This document shows, in pieces, positions 1 to 8,665 of a stretch of DNA of 37,064 bases. The stretch comes from an uncultured Micromonospora sp. Its GTDB lineage: Bacteria; Actinomycetota; Actinomycetes; Mycobacteriales; Micromonosporaceae. The notes beneath the pieces are model-generated. The model searched no databases. It was not told where the DNA came from and saw nothing but the letters and a program-made list of their open reading frames with translations. A program made the position numbers and the translations under genes. How positions within the stretch are numbered: position 1 is the first letter of the stretch; the number at the start of each line of letters is the position of its first letter. The stretch lies in the NCBI GenBank assembly GCA_937951935.1, contig CALGAM010000212.1:1-37064 (forward strand), read 5' to 3'.

Positions 1-249
1 GGCCCCGACCATCCCAACACGCTGGCCACCCGCGGCAACCTCGCCGACTGGCGCGGCAAGGCAGGAGACCAGGCCGGTGCTGTTGTCACGTTCGAGGAGC
101 TTCTTGCCGACTGTCTGCGGGTGCTTGGCCCCGACCATCCCAACACGCTGGCCACCCGCGGCAACCTCGCCGACTGGCGCGGCAAGGCAGGAGACCAGGC
201 CGGTGCTGTTGTCACGTTCGAGGAGCTTCTTGCCGACTGTCTGCGGGTG
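1..249 (+). repeat. Near-identical 126-bp tandem repeat within TPR gene
   Basis: Bases 1-123 are identical to bases 127-249, including third codon positions; the 126-bp units differ only at the last few bases (GTGCTT versus GTGTTC). The following units (253-378, 379-504, 505-630) have diverged. Because the window starts at a repeat boundary, the identical array may continue upstream. Confidence 0.9.
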
Positions 250-717
250 TTCGGCCCCGACCACCCCGAGACCCTGACCGCCCGCAACAACCTCGCCTAC
301 TGGCGTGTTGAGGCGGGGGATGGGACCGGTGCGGTTGTCGCGTTCGAGGAGCTTCTTGCCGACTGTCTGCGGGTGTTCGGCCCGGATCACCCCCACACCC
401 TGGCCGCGCGTGCCAACCTCGCCACCTCCCGTGGCCGGGCGGGGGATGTCACTGGTGCTCTCGCCGCGTTCGAGGAACTTCTCGCCGACTGCCTGCGGGT
501 GGTCGGACCCAACCACTCCTACACCCTCACCGCGCGTTACAACCTCGCCCGCTGGCGCGGTGAGGCGGGGGATGCGGCCGGTGCGGTGGCCGCGTTGGAG
601 CAGCTTCTCACCGACCGCCTGCGGGTGCTCGGCCCCGACCACCCCGACGTCCTGACCACCCGCATCATCCTCGCTCACTGGCGCGAGCGGGCCGGTGGCG
701 AGAACGACCGACCGTAA
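1..717 (+). CDS. TPR-repeat protein, 3' part (5' end outside window)
   Basis: The reading frame is open from the first base to the TAA at 715-717, so this is the C-terminal end of a longer protein. It consists of 42-residue repeats (126 bp) with the pattern GPDHP-x-TL-x-AR-x-NLA-x-WR-x-x-AGD-x-xGAV-x-xFEELLADCLRV, which is the long kinesin-light-chain type of tetratricopeptide repeat found in actinomycete NB-ARC and regulatory proteins. Five full units and a sixth partial one are visible. No catalytic domain is present in the visible part, so the function of the missing N-terminus (NTPase, kinase or effector) is unknown. TPR arrays are protein-interaction scaffolds. The first two visible units are identical over 123 bp, indicating very recent unit duplication. 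Confidence 0.85.
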   Translation, partial: GPDHPNTLATRGNLADWRGKAGDQAGAVVTFEELLADCLRVLGPDHPNTLATRGNLADWRGKAGDQAGAVVTFEELLADCLRVFGPDHPETLTARNNLAYWRVEAGDGTGAVVAFEELLADCLRVFGPDHPHTLAARANLATSRGRAGDVTGALAAFEELLADCLRVVGPNHSYTLTARYNLARWRGEAGDAAGAVAALEQLLTDRLRVLGPDHPDVLTTRIILAHWRERAGGENDRP

Positions 718-952
718 CAGCCGAGGCGGATCGGCGGGCGAACGCGGCGCGAAGAACGGCAACGCCGTCCACGTGCCGCCCGCCGCCGACGCACCGCACC
801 GACCAACCCGCGTGGCCACCGGGCCGGGCTCCACCAGGTCGACGCTCCGTCACCGATGGCCCGAGCCGTGGCCTCGGTGTTCGCCATCGGTTGCCGAACC
901 GGGAACACTGACGCCGGATGTGTGACGTCTCCTGGGGAAGGGCGGTCCGCGG

Positions 953-2539
953 ATGACGGTGGGCGCTGAGCCGATCGCCGGCCGGTACGAGCTGGTCGAG
1001 GAAATCGACTCCGGCGGGATGGGGCGGGTCTGGCGCGGATACGACGCGGTGCTCGACCGCGAGGTCGCGATCAAGCTGATCCGTCCGGAGGCGGTCCACT
1101 CGCCCGAGGAGGCCCGGGAGTTCGCCAAGCGGTTCCAGCGCGAGGCGCGGGTCACCGCCCGCATCCAGCACCACGGCGTACCCCAGGTGTACGACGCGGT
1201 GCTCGACCGCCCGTACGACCGCGTCTACCTGGTGATGGAGTACGTCCGGGGTACTCCGCTGCGCGCCTTCATCAACCCGGAGCGGCCACTTCCGATCGCC
1301 TGGGCGGCGGCGATCGCCGCGCAGATCTGCACCGTGCTGTCGCACGCCCACGCCGTACCGGTGGTCCACCGGGACATCAAGCCGGAGAACGTGCTGGTCA
1401 CCGACGCCGGGATGGTCAAGCTCCTCGACTTCGGGGTGGCCGCCATGCACAACGGCGACGTCACCCGGCTGACCCGCCCCAACCAGGTCGTCGGCTCGCG
1501 GTACTACATGGCGCCGGAGCAGGTCACCTGCGCCCGGGTCACCCCGCGCACCGACCTCTACGCCCTCGGCTGCCTGCTGCACGAGCTGCTGACCGGGCGC
1601 GTCGTCTTCCGGGGCACCGAGTACCAGTTGATGTACCAGCACTGCCACCGCCCGCCGACCCCGGTACGCGAGCTGCGGCCCGACGTGCCGGAGGAGTTGG
1701 AGCGGCTGGTGCTGGACCTGCTGGCGAAGGCACCCGAGGAGCGGCCGGCGGACGCGTACGAGGTTTACGAGCGGCTGCTGCCGTTCCTGCCCCCGCCCGG
1801 GGCGGCCCCGCCGCCGGTCGGGCGCGAGCTGGCCGGCATGCCGGACCCGACCCTGCTCTACCGCCGGCCGAACCCGCCGCGGCGCCGCACCGAGGCGCCA
1901 CCGCTGGTCCCGGCTGCTCCCGCCCGGTCGGCCGCGCCGGGCGGCGCGGCACCGGCGGTCCCGCACCCCGGGCTGCGGGACGCGATCCGGGCGGCGCTCG
2001 CCCAGTTCGACGCGTTGTTGGAGCAGGAACGCTACACCCAGGCGGCCGAGGTGCTCGGTGCCGTCGTCGGCCCGGCCAGCGAGGCACTCGGCCCGGAGCA
2101 CCCGCGGGTGTTGGCGTTGCGGGCGCGCCGGGCGGGCAGCCTGTTCCTCGGCGGCGACGTACGCCGGGCACTGCCGGAGTTCGACGCGCTGGTCGCCGCG
2201 TACCGGCGCAGCGGCAACGCGGCACACCCGGACGCCGTGGACTGTCTGCGGCAGGCGGCGGACTGCCGGGCCGAGCTGGGCCAGGCCACGGCGGCGCTGC
2301 GGCAGTACCGGGAGGCGCTCGGTTACGTCCGCGCCGAGTCGGGCGACGTCAGCCCGACCGCCCTGGACCTGCGGCGCAACATCGGCGTCGTGCTGGCCGG
2401 CGAGGGCAGGACGGGGGAGGCGGTCGCGGAGCTGCAACCGCTCTACGACGACCTGTGCCTGGTCTACGGGCCGGAGCACGACGAGGCCCGGGAGGTTGCC
2501 GGGATGCTCGCCCGGCTCCGGCTCACCGACCGGTCCTGA
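953..2539 (+). CDS. Soluble serine/threonine protein kinase with C-terminal TPR domain
   Basis: A 528-residue Hanks-type kinase. The glycine loop SGGMGRVWRG is at about residue 20, the ATP-binding lysine in VAIK is K41, the catalytic HRDIKPEN is at 139-146 (D141), the magnesium-binding DFG is at 159-161, and YMAPEQ follows at about 185. A proline-rich linker spans roughly 280-340, and residues 345-528 form helical repeats with the GPEHPRVLALRARRAG signature of long TPRs. No transmembrane segment or PASTA repeats are seen, so it is probably cytosolic and receives signals through the TPRs. The ATG at 953 has a GGGGAAGGG ribosome site at 934-942. It sits beside another TPR gene upstream and near an AfsR-type regulator. 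AfsK kinases phosphorylate AfsR in Streptomyces, but a functional link here is only inference. Confidence 0.93.
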   Translation: MTVGAEPIAGRYELVEEIDSGGMGRVWRGYDAVLDREVAIKLIRPEAVHSPEEAREFAKRFQREARVTARIQHHGVPQVYDAVLDRPYDRVYLVMEYVRGTPLRAFINPERPLPIAWAAAIAAQICTVLSHAHAVPVVHRDIKPENVLVTDAGMVKLLDFGVAAMHNGDVTRLTRPNQVVGSRYYMAPEQVTCARVTPRTDLYALGCLLHELLTGRVVFRGTEYQLMYQHCHRPPTPVRELRPDVPEELERLVLDLLAKAPEERPADAYEVYERLLPFLPPPGAAPPPVGRELAGMPDPTLLYRRPNPPRRRTEAPPLVPAAPARSAAPGGAAPAVPHPGLRDAIRAALAQFDALLEQERYTQAAEVLGAVVGPASEALGPEHPRVLALRARRAGSLFLGGDVRRALPEFDALVAAYRRSGNAAHPDAVDCLRQAADCRAELGQATAALRQYREALGYVRAESGDVSPTALDLRRNIGVVLAGEGRTGEAVAELQPLYDDLCLVYGPEHDEAREVAGMLARLRLTDRS

Positions 2540-2592
2540 CCGTCGACCGCCCCACCCGGCCGCCCCGGCCGGGACCGGTGCCGCGACCACGA

Positions 2593-2641
2593 GCCGGCGC
2601 GGCGCGGGCATCGTCCGATGTGGTTCCCGCGCCGCGCCGGC
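2593..2641. terminator. Strong hairpin between converging genes
   Basis: Perfect 16-bp inverted arms: GCCGGCGCGGCGCGGG at 2593-2608 and its exact complement at 2626-2641. The 17-nt loop itself contains a small inverted repeat (CATCG-TC-CGATG). It lies between the kinase stop (2539) and the end of the minus-strand gene at 2651. There is no T-run, which is common for GC-rich actinomycete terminators. It can act in both directions. Confidence 0.7.
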
Positions 2642-2650
2642 ACCCCCCGA

Positions 2651-2860
2651 CTACGGTTGACGACTCCACTCGTACGGCGTGGGCCGGTCCAGACCGGCCA
2701 GCAGAATCTGCGAGATCAGTTCCATCCGTTCGCTGTCCGGGCAGTCGTCGTCGGCGTACAGGCGGTCGAGCATGGGACGGACGTGGTGCAGCGCGTCCTC
2801 CTCCACCTCGCCGACGCCGTCCCCGGCGCCGCGGATGACGCCGTCATATCCCGGTCGCAT
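2651..2860 (-). CDS. Small acidic hypothetical protein, last gene of WXG operon
   Basis: A 69-residue protein beginning MRPGYDGVIRGAGDG. It overlaps the end of the upstream WXG100-like gene by 17 bp, so the two are probably translationally coupled. It is acidic in the middle (EVEEDA, YADDD) and predicted to be helical. I recognise no domain. Position and size suggest an accessory or chaperone-like partner of the upstream protein, but that rests on context alone. Codon use is consistent with coding, and the frame ends just before the terminator hairpin at 2593-2641. Confidence 0.55.
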   Translation of the reverse strand: MRPGYDGVIRGAGDGVGEVEEDALHHVRPMLDRLYADDDCPDSERMELISQILLAGLDRPTPYEWSRQP

Positions 2861-3875
2861 AACCGCCCACCCCCACCCCGCGCAGCGGCGAACTTCCGAT
2901 GCCGGCCATGCCGCCCATGATCATGGCGACGGTGCCGCGGGCGGTCAGCAGCGTCCACCCGATGTAGCCGACGTACTTGACGATCTTGAACGCGTAGAAC
3001 CCCGCCATCGCTTCGCCGAACGCCCCCTTCCTCCGCGCGAGGAAGATGAGCGCGGTGTCGATGGCCATCTTGAGGGTGTCGGCCACCACCGACGCGGTGT
3101 GCATGGCGAACCTGGCGAACTGCTCGTACGCCTTGTGAATCTCCAGGAACCGCTGGTACATGCTCTTGAAGAGGTCGGCGAGGGCCTGGAACTCCCGGTA
3201 CGCCGCCTCGCTGGCGCTGCCGTCCCAGGCGTGGTCCAGCGAGGCGAGGCCCCGGTCGATGTTCTTGCCGATCCGTTCCAGCGCTTCGCCGATGTCCTTC
3301 CACGCCCCGGCGGTCCGGCTGTAGGCCTCCCAGTCGCCGGAGAAGTACGTTGCGACCTTCTCCAGGATGTTGGTGCCGGTCAACTCCTGGATGAAGTTCA
3401 CCACCATTCCGGTGAGGCTGAGCTCGAAGACCTTGTCGAGGACCTTCGTCGGATCGCTGAACTCGCTGTAGGCCGGCGTGCCGACGAGCACGTCGAGCGG
3501 ATTCATGTAGTCGGCGTAACCGGAGTGGCTCGCCTCCCAGCTCTCCCGCTGGACAATACTGCCGACGTACTGTGACTCGAACCGTTCCTTGGCTGCCTGG
3601 TCGCTGCCGTCGTAGAGCTTGGCGGCCTTCTCCAGCTCCGCGGCGGAGCTGCGCAGCGCCTGACCCAACCGGGTGATCAGGTTCTCGGCGTCGGCGTAGA
3701 TCCGGTCGTGGAAGTTCAGCGCCTTGGCCAGCAGCCCTTCCGAGGAGACCGCCTGCATCTCCTGACCGCACCACTGGCGCAGGTAGGCGAGGATCTGGTC
3801 GTTGTATCCGGCGTTGCGGTTGAGCAGGCCGACGTACCCGCGCAGGTCGGCGGTCCTGACCTTCACGGTCGTCAT
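2844..3875 (-). CDS. WXG100/EspC-like type VII secretion candidate
   Basis: A 343-residue, mostly helical protein. The start is the ATG at 3875-3873, which overlaps the TGA of the upstream gene as ATGA. The N-terminal half (TTVKVRTADLRGYVGLLNR, then LEKAAKLYDGSDQAAKERF) resembles the EspC-like ESX-associated family. Residues around 210-265 (SLDHAWDGSASEAAYREFQALADLFKSM) fit a WXG100-type hairpin with a W-D-G-S turn. The last 70 residues are hydrophobic and glycine-rich (VAMIMGGMAGIG), possibly membrane-inserting. I infer a type VII (ESX) substrate or surface scaffold. No EccC ATPase or other ESX machinery is in the window, so secretion is not demonstrated. A longer upstream start is possible but would overrun the neighbouring gene. 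Confidence 0.7.
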   Translation of the reverse strand: MTTVKVRTADLRGYVGLLNRNAGYNDQILAYLRQWCGQEMQAVSSEGLLAKALNFHDRIYADAENLITRLGQALRSSAAELEKAAKLYDGSDQAAKERFESQYVGSIVQRESWEASHSGYADYMNPLDVLVGTPAYSEFSDPTKVLDKVFELSLTGMVVNFIQELTGTNILEKVATYFSGDWEAYSRTAGAWKDIGEALERIGKNIDRGLASLDHAWDGSASEAAYREFQALADLFKSMYQRFLEIHKAYEQFARFAMHTASVVADTLKMAIDTALIFLARRKGAFGEAMAGFYAFKIVKYVGYIGWTLLTARGTVAMIMGGMAGIGSSPLRGVGVGGYATGI

Positions 3876-4177
3876 CGCGCCTCTTCCTCCTCGCGCGCCT
3901 TCGCGACGGCCTGGCGGCCCTCGGCGTACAGGCGCTCGCGCTCGCTGTCGGACAGGTCGTGCCACCAGGCCGCGTGCTCCTGGGCCCGCCGGGCGAACAC
4001 CTCTCCGTAGATGCCGGAGCCGGCTGCCTCGTAGAGCGTGACGTTGCCGGCCAGCACGTCCCGGGCCATGTCCCGGGCCAGCGGATCACTGTCGTCCCTC
4101 GCCTGTTCCTCCAGGGCCTCGCGCAGCCGCCGCTCCTCGAACGGATCGCGCAGGCTGCTCAGCAGTGGCCTACCCAC
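3872..4177 (-). CDS. Small helical protein, first gene of WXG operon
   Basis: A 101-residue, highly charged protein starting at GTG 4177 (VGRPLLSSLRDPFEERR) with a GGTGG-type ribosome site. It ends in a lysine/glutamate-rich tail (AKAREEEEAR). The TGA overlaps the ATG of the WXG100-like gene by 4 bp, the hallmark of coupled translation. The body contains AAWWHDLSDSERERLYAEGR and is all-helical, consistent with a small partner or chaperone for the downstream protein, but it has no family signature I can name. No other in-frame start codon with a better ribosome site was found. Confidence 0.6.
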   Translation of the reverse strand: MGRPLLSSLRDPFEERRLREALEEQARDDSDPLARDMARDVLAGNVTLYEAAGSGIYGEVFARRAQEHAAWWHDLSDSERERLYAEGRQAVAKAREEEEAR

Positions 4178-4516
4178 GGTCCACCAACTCGGACACTCGT
4201 CGACGACTCCCTGATGCGAGGGCACCACCGGTCGGGTCCGGCGGGTCCGGCGTGCGGGCGGACCGCAGGCGCCGAGCAGCCCGTGTACCGCCGGGCGGCC
4301 CGCGGCCGGGTGCCGGGCGGCCGCGAGCGGTAGGTGGTCATGATGATGGGGACGAGGGGGCACAGGGCCCGCACAGATCGCGCCCAAACCCTCGTGGCCG
4401 CCCGCGGTCCGGGTGCCTCCTCCAACTGGCCAACCATGATGCGGCCCCGCCAGGGCGACGGCCGGCGCTGGCGGATCGCCGCGGGGCGGGCGCCGACGGG
4501 GACGAGGAGATCGCGG
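4178..4516. other. Divergent intergenic region, 339 bp
   Basis: The gap separates the minus-strand WXG operon (start 4177) from the plus-strand AfsR-type gene (start 4517) and must hold both promoters. I see no convincing -35/-10 pair, no strong inverted repeat and no coding-like frame. The frame of the downstream gene stays open back to an ATG at 4334, but the peptide (VMMMGTRGHRARTDRAQ) does not look like part of a BTAD protein. Confidence 0.5.
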
Positions 4517-7342
4517 GTGGAGTTTCGGGTGCTGGGGCCGTTGGAGGTGCGGCACGCGGGGGCGGCCGTGCCGTTGGGCGGCCCGCGCCAACGCGCCGTG
4601 CTGGCGGCGCTGCTCCTGCGGGCGAACCAGCTGGTGACCGCGCAGTACCTGATCGAGGCGGTCTGGGAGACGGCTCCGACCAGCCCCGAGTCGAACCTGC
4701 GGACGTACGTCGCCGGGCTGCGGCGCCGACTGCAGCGGGCGGGCGAGCCCGAACCGCGTCTGGTCACCGGGGCGGGCGGCTACCTGTTCCGGGTGGCGCC
4801 CGGCGAGCTGGACGTGGACACCTTCCACGAGCTGGTCGAGCGGGCGCGGCAGGCACGGGCCGGCGCGGACCTGGCGGGCGCGGCACGCTGCTACCAGGAC
4901 GCGCTGCGGCTGTGGCGTGGCAAACCCCTGGACGGGCTGCCGCTCGGCCCGCAACTGTGGGCCGCGCTCGCACAGCTTGAGGAACGCCGGCTCCGCGCCG
5001 TCGACCAGCACGCCGAGGTCAGGCTGGCGCTGGGTGACCACGACACCGTCATCGACGACCTGCGCCGCCTGGTGGTGGAGTATCCGCTGCGGGAGAACCT
5101 GTGGGCGCGGCTGATGGGCGCGCTCGCCGAGGCTGGTCGCACGGCGGAGGCCCTCACGGCCTTCCAGGAGGCCCGCCGAATGCTGCGTGAGGAGCTCGGC
5201 ACCGAACCCGGCGGCGAGCTGCAGGACCTCCACCGGCAGATCCTGCGGGGCGCGGCCCGGGCCGCCCCGTCCGGTCCGCGCGTCGAACCGGCCGCCGTGC
5301 CCCGGCAGCTCCCGTCGGACGTCCGCGGCTTCACCGGTCGGGCGGGCGAGCTGCGCCGGCTCGACGCCGCGCTGACCGCCGAGGCCGCCGGGCCGGCGAC
5401 CGCGGCGGCGGTCTGCGCCGTCTCGGGCACCGCCGGGATCGGCAAGACCACCCTCGCCCTGCACTGGGCCCACCGGGTGGCTCACCGGTTCCCCGACGGA
5501 CAGCTCTACGTCAACCTGCGCGGCTTCGACCCGACCGAGTCGCCGCTCGACCCGGCCCAGGCGGTCCGAACCTTCCTGGAGGCGCTGGGTGTGCCGCCGC
5601 ACCGGATGCCGACCCAGCTCGACGGGCAGGTGTCGCTGTACCGCAGCCTGCTGGCCGGCCGGCGTGTTCTGATCGTGCTGGACAACGCCCGCGACGCTGC
5701 CCAGGTCCGGCCGCTCCTGCCCGGGGCACCGGGCTGCGCCGCCGTGGTGACGAGTCGGACCGACCTCTCCGCCCTGGTCGCCACCGAGGGTGCACACCTG
5801 ATCACCCTGGGCGTGCTGACCGCCGACGAGGCGCGCACGGTGCTGTCCCGGCGGATCGGCCCGGACCGGGTCGACGCCGAGCCGGAGGCGGTCGACGAGA
5901 TCGTCGCCCGGTGCGTCGGGCTGCCGCTCGCGCTGGCTGTGGTCGCCGCGCGCGCCGCCGTCGACCCGCGTCGGCCGCTGGCGGAGCTCGCCGCCGAGCT
6001 GCGGGAGACCGCCGGCAGCCTCGACATGTTCGAGGGGCCGGACGAGCTCACCGACATCCGTGCCGTCCTCTCCTGGTCGTACCGGACACTGAGCGGTCCG
6101 GCGGCCCGGCTGTTCCGACTCTGCGGCCTGCACCCCGGGCCGGACCTCACCGTGGTGGCGGCGGCGAGCCTGGCCGGTGTCCCGGTGCCGGTGGCCCGCC
6201 GCCTGCTGACCGAGCTGTGCCGGGCCAACCTGGTCACCGAGCACCTGCCGAGGCGGTACGGCATGCACGACCTGCTCCGCGCCCACGCCGCCGAACTGGT
6301 CGCCACGGTCGATTCCGCCGCCGAACGCGACGCCGCCGTGCGCCGGCTCCTCGACCACTACCTGTACACCGCCCACGCCGCGGACCGGCTGCTGGAGCCG
6401 CACCGGGACCCCCTGGTACTGGCGGACCCGCCGGCGGACGTGGCCGTCACCGACATCGCCGACGCCCAACAGGCGATGTGCTGGTTCAGAGCCGAGCGGC
6501 GGTCCCTGCTGGCCGCGGTCGACCAGGCGGCCCGCCTCGGACTGCACCAGCACGCGTACCGGCTGCCGTGGACGTTGGTCACCTTCCTGGACCGTCAGGG
6601 GCACTGGCCCGAGTATCTGGCCACCCAGCGGGTCGCGTTGCGGGCCGCGCGGCACCTGGCGGACCGGGACGGCGAGGCCCGCGCCCACCGGTTCATCGGC
6701 AACGCGCTCAGCCGGCTCGGCCAGCACGACGACGCCGATCGGCACTTCCACCGCGCGCTGGAGCTGTACGCCGGGCTGGGCGACCTGGTCGGCCAGGCCC
6801 GCATCCGGCGGGCGCTGTGCTGGTCGGCCGGGCAGCGTGGCCGGCACGACGAGGCGCTGCACCACTCGGTGCGGGCGCTCGACCTGTTCCGGGCCGCCGG
6901 GCACCGCAGCGGCGAGGCGCGGGCGCTGAACGCGGTCGGCTGGTACCACGCCCTGCGCAACGAGACCGGGCCCGCGCTCGCGCACTGCGAGCAGGCGCTC
7001 GCCCTGCACCGCGAACTCGGCAGCCGCGACGGCGAGGCGAGCACCCTGGACAGCATCGGGTTCATCCACCACCAGCTCGGCGACCACCGTCGGGCCACCG
7101 ACTGCTACCGGCAGGCGCTGGCCATCCACCGGGAGCTCGGCGACCGCAACGGCGAGGTGGAGGCGCTGACCCACCTCGGCGACGCGCACCGCGACGCGGG
7201 CGACATCCGGGCCGCCCGGGACGCCTGGCAGCAGGCGTTGGAGATTCTCGACGAGTTCCACCACGCCGACGCCGACCAGGTCCGCGCCCGGCTGCACGCC
7301 CTGGTCGTCGACGCCGAGCGGCGGCCGGGCGGCGTCGGCTGA
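4517..7342 (+). CDS. AfsR/SARP-family transcriptional regulator (BTAD, NB-ARC, TPR)
   Basis: A 941-residue STAND-type regulator. It starts with the classic SARP winged helix (VEFRVLGPLEVRHAG, residues 1-95), followed by the bacterial transcriptional activator domain (about 97-250). An NB-ARC ATPase follows, with P-loop GTAGIGKTT at about 304-312, Walker B RVLIVLDNA and sensor VVTSRTDLSAL. The C-terminal third is TPRs (GEARAHRFIGNALSRLGQHDDA and similar). I chose the GTG at 4517 because GAGGAG precedes it by 8 nt and the SARP fold begins exactly there. AfsR relatives activate secondary-metabolite or developmental genes on ATP binding and, in Streptomyces, after kinase phosphorylation. The target here is unknown; the nearest metabolic block starts about 5 kb downstream. 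Confidence 0.93.
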   Translation: MEFRVLGPLEVRHAGAAVPLGGPRQRAVLAALLLRANQLVTAQYLIEAVWETAPTSPESNLRTYVAGLRRRLQRAGEPEPRLVTGAGGYLFRVAPGELDVDTFHELVERARQARAGADLAGAARCYQDALRLWRGKPLDGLPLGPQLWAALAQLEERRLRAVDQHAEVRLALGDHDTVIDDLRRLVVEYPLRENLWARLMGALAEAGRTAEALTAFQEARRMLREELGTEPGGELQDLHRQILRGAARAAPSGPRVEPAAVPRQLPSDVRGFTGRAGELRRLDAALTAEAAGPATAAAVCAVSGTAGIGKTTLALHWAHRVAHRFPDGQLYVNLRGFDPTESPLDPAQAVRTFLEALGVPPHRMPTQLDGQVSLYRSLLAGRRVLIVLDNARDAAQVRPLLPGAPGCAAVVTSRTDLSALVATEGAHLITLGVLTADEARTVLSRRIGPDRVDAEPEAVDEIVARCVGLPLALAVVAARAAVDPRRPLAELAAELRETAGSLDMFEGPDELTDIRAVLSWSYRTLSGPAARLFRLCGLHPGPDLTVVAAASLAGVPVPVARRLLTELCRANLVTEHLPRRYGMHDLLRAHAAELVATVDSAAERDAAVRRLLDHYLYTAHAADRLLEPHRDPLVLADPPADVAVTDIADAQQAMCWFRAERRSLLAAVDQAARLGLHQHAYRLPWTLVTFLDRQGHWPEYLATQRVALRAARHLADRDGEARAHRFIGNALSRLGQHDDADRHFHRALELYAGLGDLVGQARIRRALCWSAGQRGRHDEALHHSVRALDLFRAAGHRSGEARALNAVGWYHALRNETGPALAHCEQALALHRELGSRDGEASTLDSIGFIHHQLGDHRRATDCYRQALAIHRELGDRNGEVEALTHLGDAHRDAGDIRAARDAWQQALEILDEFHHADADQVRARLHALVVDAERRPGGVG

Positions 7343-7472
7343 CCGCCTGCGGCGGGCGACGCCGGCCGGTGGGCGGACGAGGGCCGGGCGGGCGCGGCCG
7401 GATCAGCCGGGCGGCCGGATTGAACCGGTGAGCAGTGGGTACGTGCGGGACCTCGGACGACGGAGGGGTCTC

Positions 7473-8123
7473 ATGGCGGGACGACACACCATGCTGCGCT
7501 CGATGCACGACCTCGGCCTGGCCGCCTGGTTCGGCGGCTCGCTGATGGGCGCGGTCGGGGTCAACGGCGCGGCGGAGAAGGTCAACGACACGAAGCAGCG
7601 GCTCGGCGTCGCCTCGGAGGGCTGGGCGCGGTGGACCCCGGTCAACGCGGCGGCGATCGGCACCCACGTGGTCGGCGCCGCCGGTGAGCTGATCACCGAG
7701 AGCCCACGGGTGTTCGCCCAGTCCGGCGTCGGGCGGATGAGTGCCGTCAAGACCGGGCTGACCCTGGCGGCCCTGGCCGCCACCGGCTACAGCCGGCTGC
7801 TCGGCATGCACCTGCAGAAGGCCGCCGAGGCTCCGGTGGTGGCCGGCACCGCGCCGCACAACGGTACGCCGCCGGACATCGCCAACCGGCAACGGCAGCT
7901 GCGGGTGTTGCAGTGGGTGATCCCCGCCCTGACCGGGGCGATGATCATCGTGACGGCGTTCGCGGGGGAGCAGCAGAAACCGGGACAGGTGTTGCGGGGA
8001 GTGCTGAACCGGATGACCGGTATGACCGAGGTGACCAAGGGGGTGCGTAGGCTCGTCGGTCCGGGCGGCGCGGTGGTCGGGACGCGGATGGGCAAGCAGG
8101 CCCTGGCGAAGCTGCGGCGGTGA
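7473..8123 (+). CDS. Conserved hypothetical membrane protein
   Basis: A 216-residue protein starting at ATG 7473 behind GGAGGGG (7462-7468). It begins MAGRHTMLRSMHDLGLAAWFGGSLMGAVGVNGAAEKV and has about four hydrophobic stretches (residues ~12-30, 55-72, 88-105, 142-160). The region after the last one is basic (GVRRLVGPGGAVVGTRMGKQALAKLRR). I recognise the general appearance of a widespread actinobacterial integral membrane protein but no biochemical function. An upstream GTG at 7428 would add 15 residues and lacks a good ribosome site. Confidence 0.75.
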   Translation: MAGRHTMLRSMHDLGLAAWFGGSLMGAVGVNGAAEKVNDTKQRLGVASEGWARWTPVNAAAIGTHVVGAAGELITESPRVFAQSGVGRMSAVKTGLTLAALAATGYSRLLGMHLQKAAEAPVVAGTAPHNGTPPDIANRQRQLRVLQWVIPALTGAMIIVTAFAGEQQKPGQVLRGVLNRMTGMTEVTKGVRRLVGPGGAVVGTRMGKQALAKLRR

Positions 8124-8603
8124 CCCGCGGGCCCGCCGCACAGCGACGACGACGGCGACGGCCGGCCGGCACTCCGGCACGGCCGCCGCCGCTTGCCGGC
8201 CCGGCGGTTGCTGCGCGCCCACGCCGGGCGGATCGAGGGGTGGCTGACCGAACTCGACCGGCTCGGCGCGCACGCCGGACGCGGGGAGTGGGTGGTGACG
8301 CACGGCGAACCCCACCCCGGGAACCTGATCCGGACCGCGGCCGGACTGCGTCTCGTCGACTGGGACACGGTCCGGCTCGGCCCGCCGGAGCGCGACCTCT
8401 GGCTCGTCACCGACGACCCGGAGCTGCTCGGCGCGTACACCCGGGCCACCGGCCGTCCGATCGACCCCGGTGCCCTGGAACTGCACCGGCTGCGCTGGAG
8501 GCTCGCCGACATCGCCGAGGTCGTCGACACGCTGCGGCGCCCGCACGGCGACGGGGCGGACGCCGCGGCGGCGCTGCGCCACCTCACCGGCTACCTCTCC
8601 TGA
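8124..8603 (+). pseudogene. Remnant of aminoglycoside phosphotransferase (APH) family gene
   Basis: Only the C-terminal lobe of an APH/choline-kinase-type protein survives. WVVTHGEPHPGNLIRT carries the catalytic-loop HGEPHPGN (normally HGDxxxxN; the aspartate is Glu here), and RLVDWDTV carries the metal-binding aspartate of the DxD/DFG equivalent. The ATP-binding N-lobe is missing: the frame directly follows the stop of the previous gene at 8121-8123 and reads low-complexity sequence until about 8195. The earliest possible start is a TTG at 8193 with no ribosome site, giving 136 residues against about 260-300 for intact members. Kinase function is therefore unlikely. Confidence 0.75.
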
Positions 8604-8665
8604 CCACGTCACTCCTGACCCTCGTCACCGCCTGCGGGGACGGTCCGGGGCAGGGGGGCGCGGCG

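Noticed and set aside
665..2611. 648-codon open frame antisense to the kinase gene
   Set aside because: It is the mirror of a GC-biased coding frame: rich in Arg/Gly/Pro/Val with no domain, and the plus strand encodes an intact kinase.
4334..4516. Longer N-terminus for the AfsR-type regulator
   Set aside because: The SARP fold begins at the GTG at 4517 with a good ribosome site, and the extra 61 residues do not resemble any regulator.
3872..7297. 1141-codon minus-strand open frame antisense to the AfsR-type gene
   Set aside because: Only its last ~100 codons are real (the small gene at 3872-4177). The rest is low-complexity antisense of the regulator.
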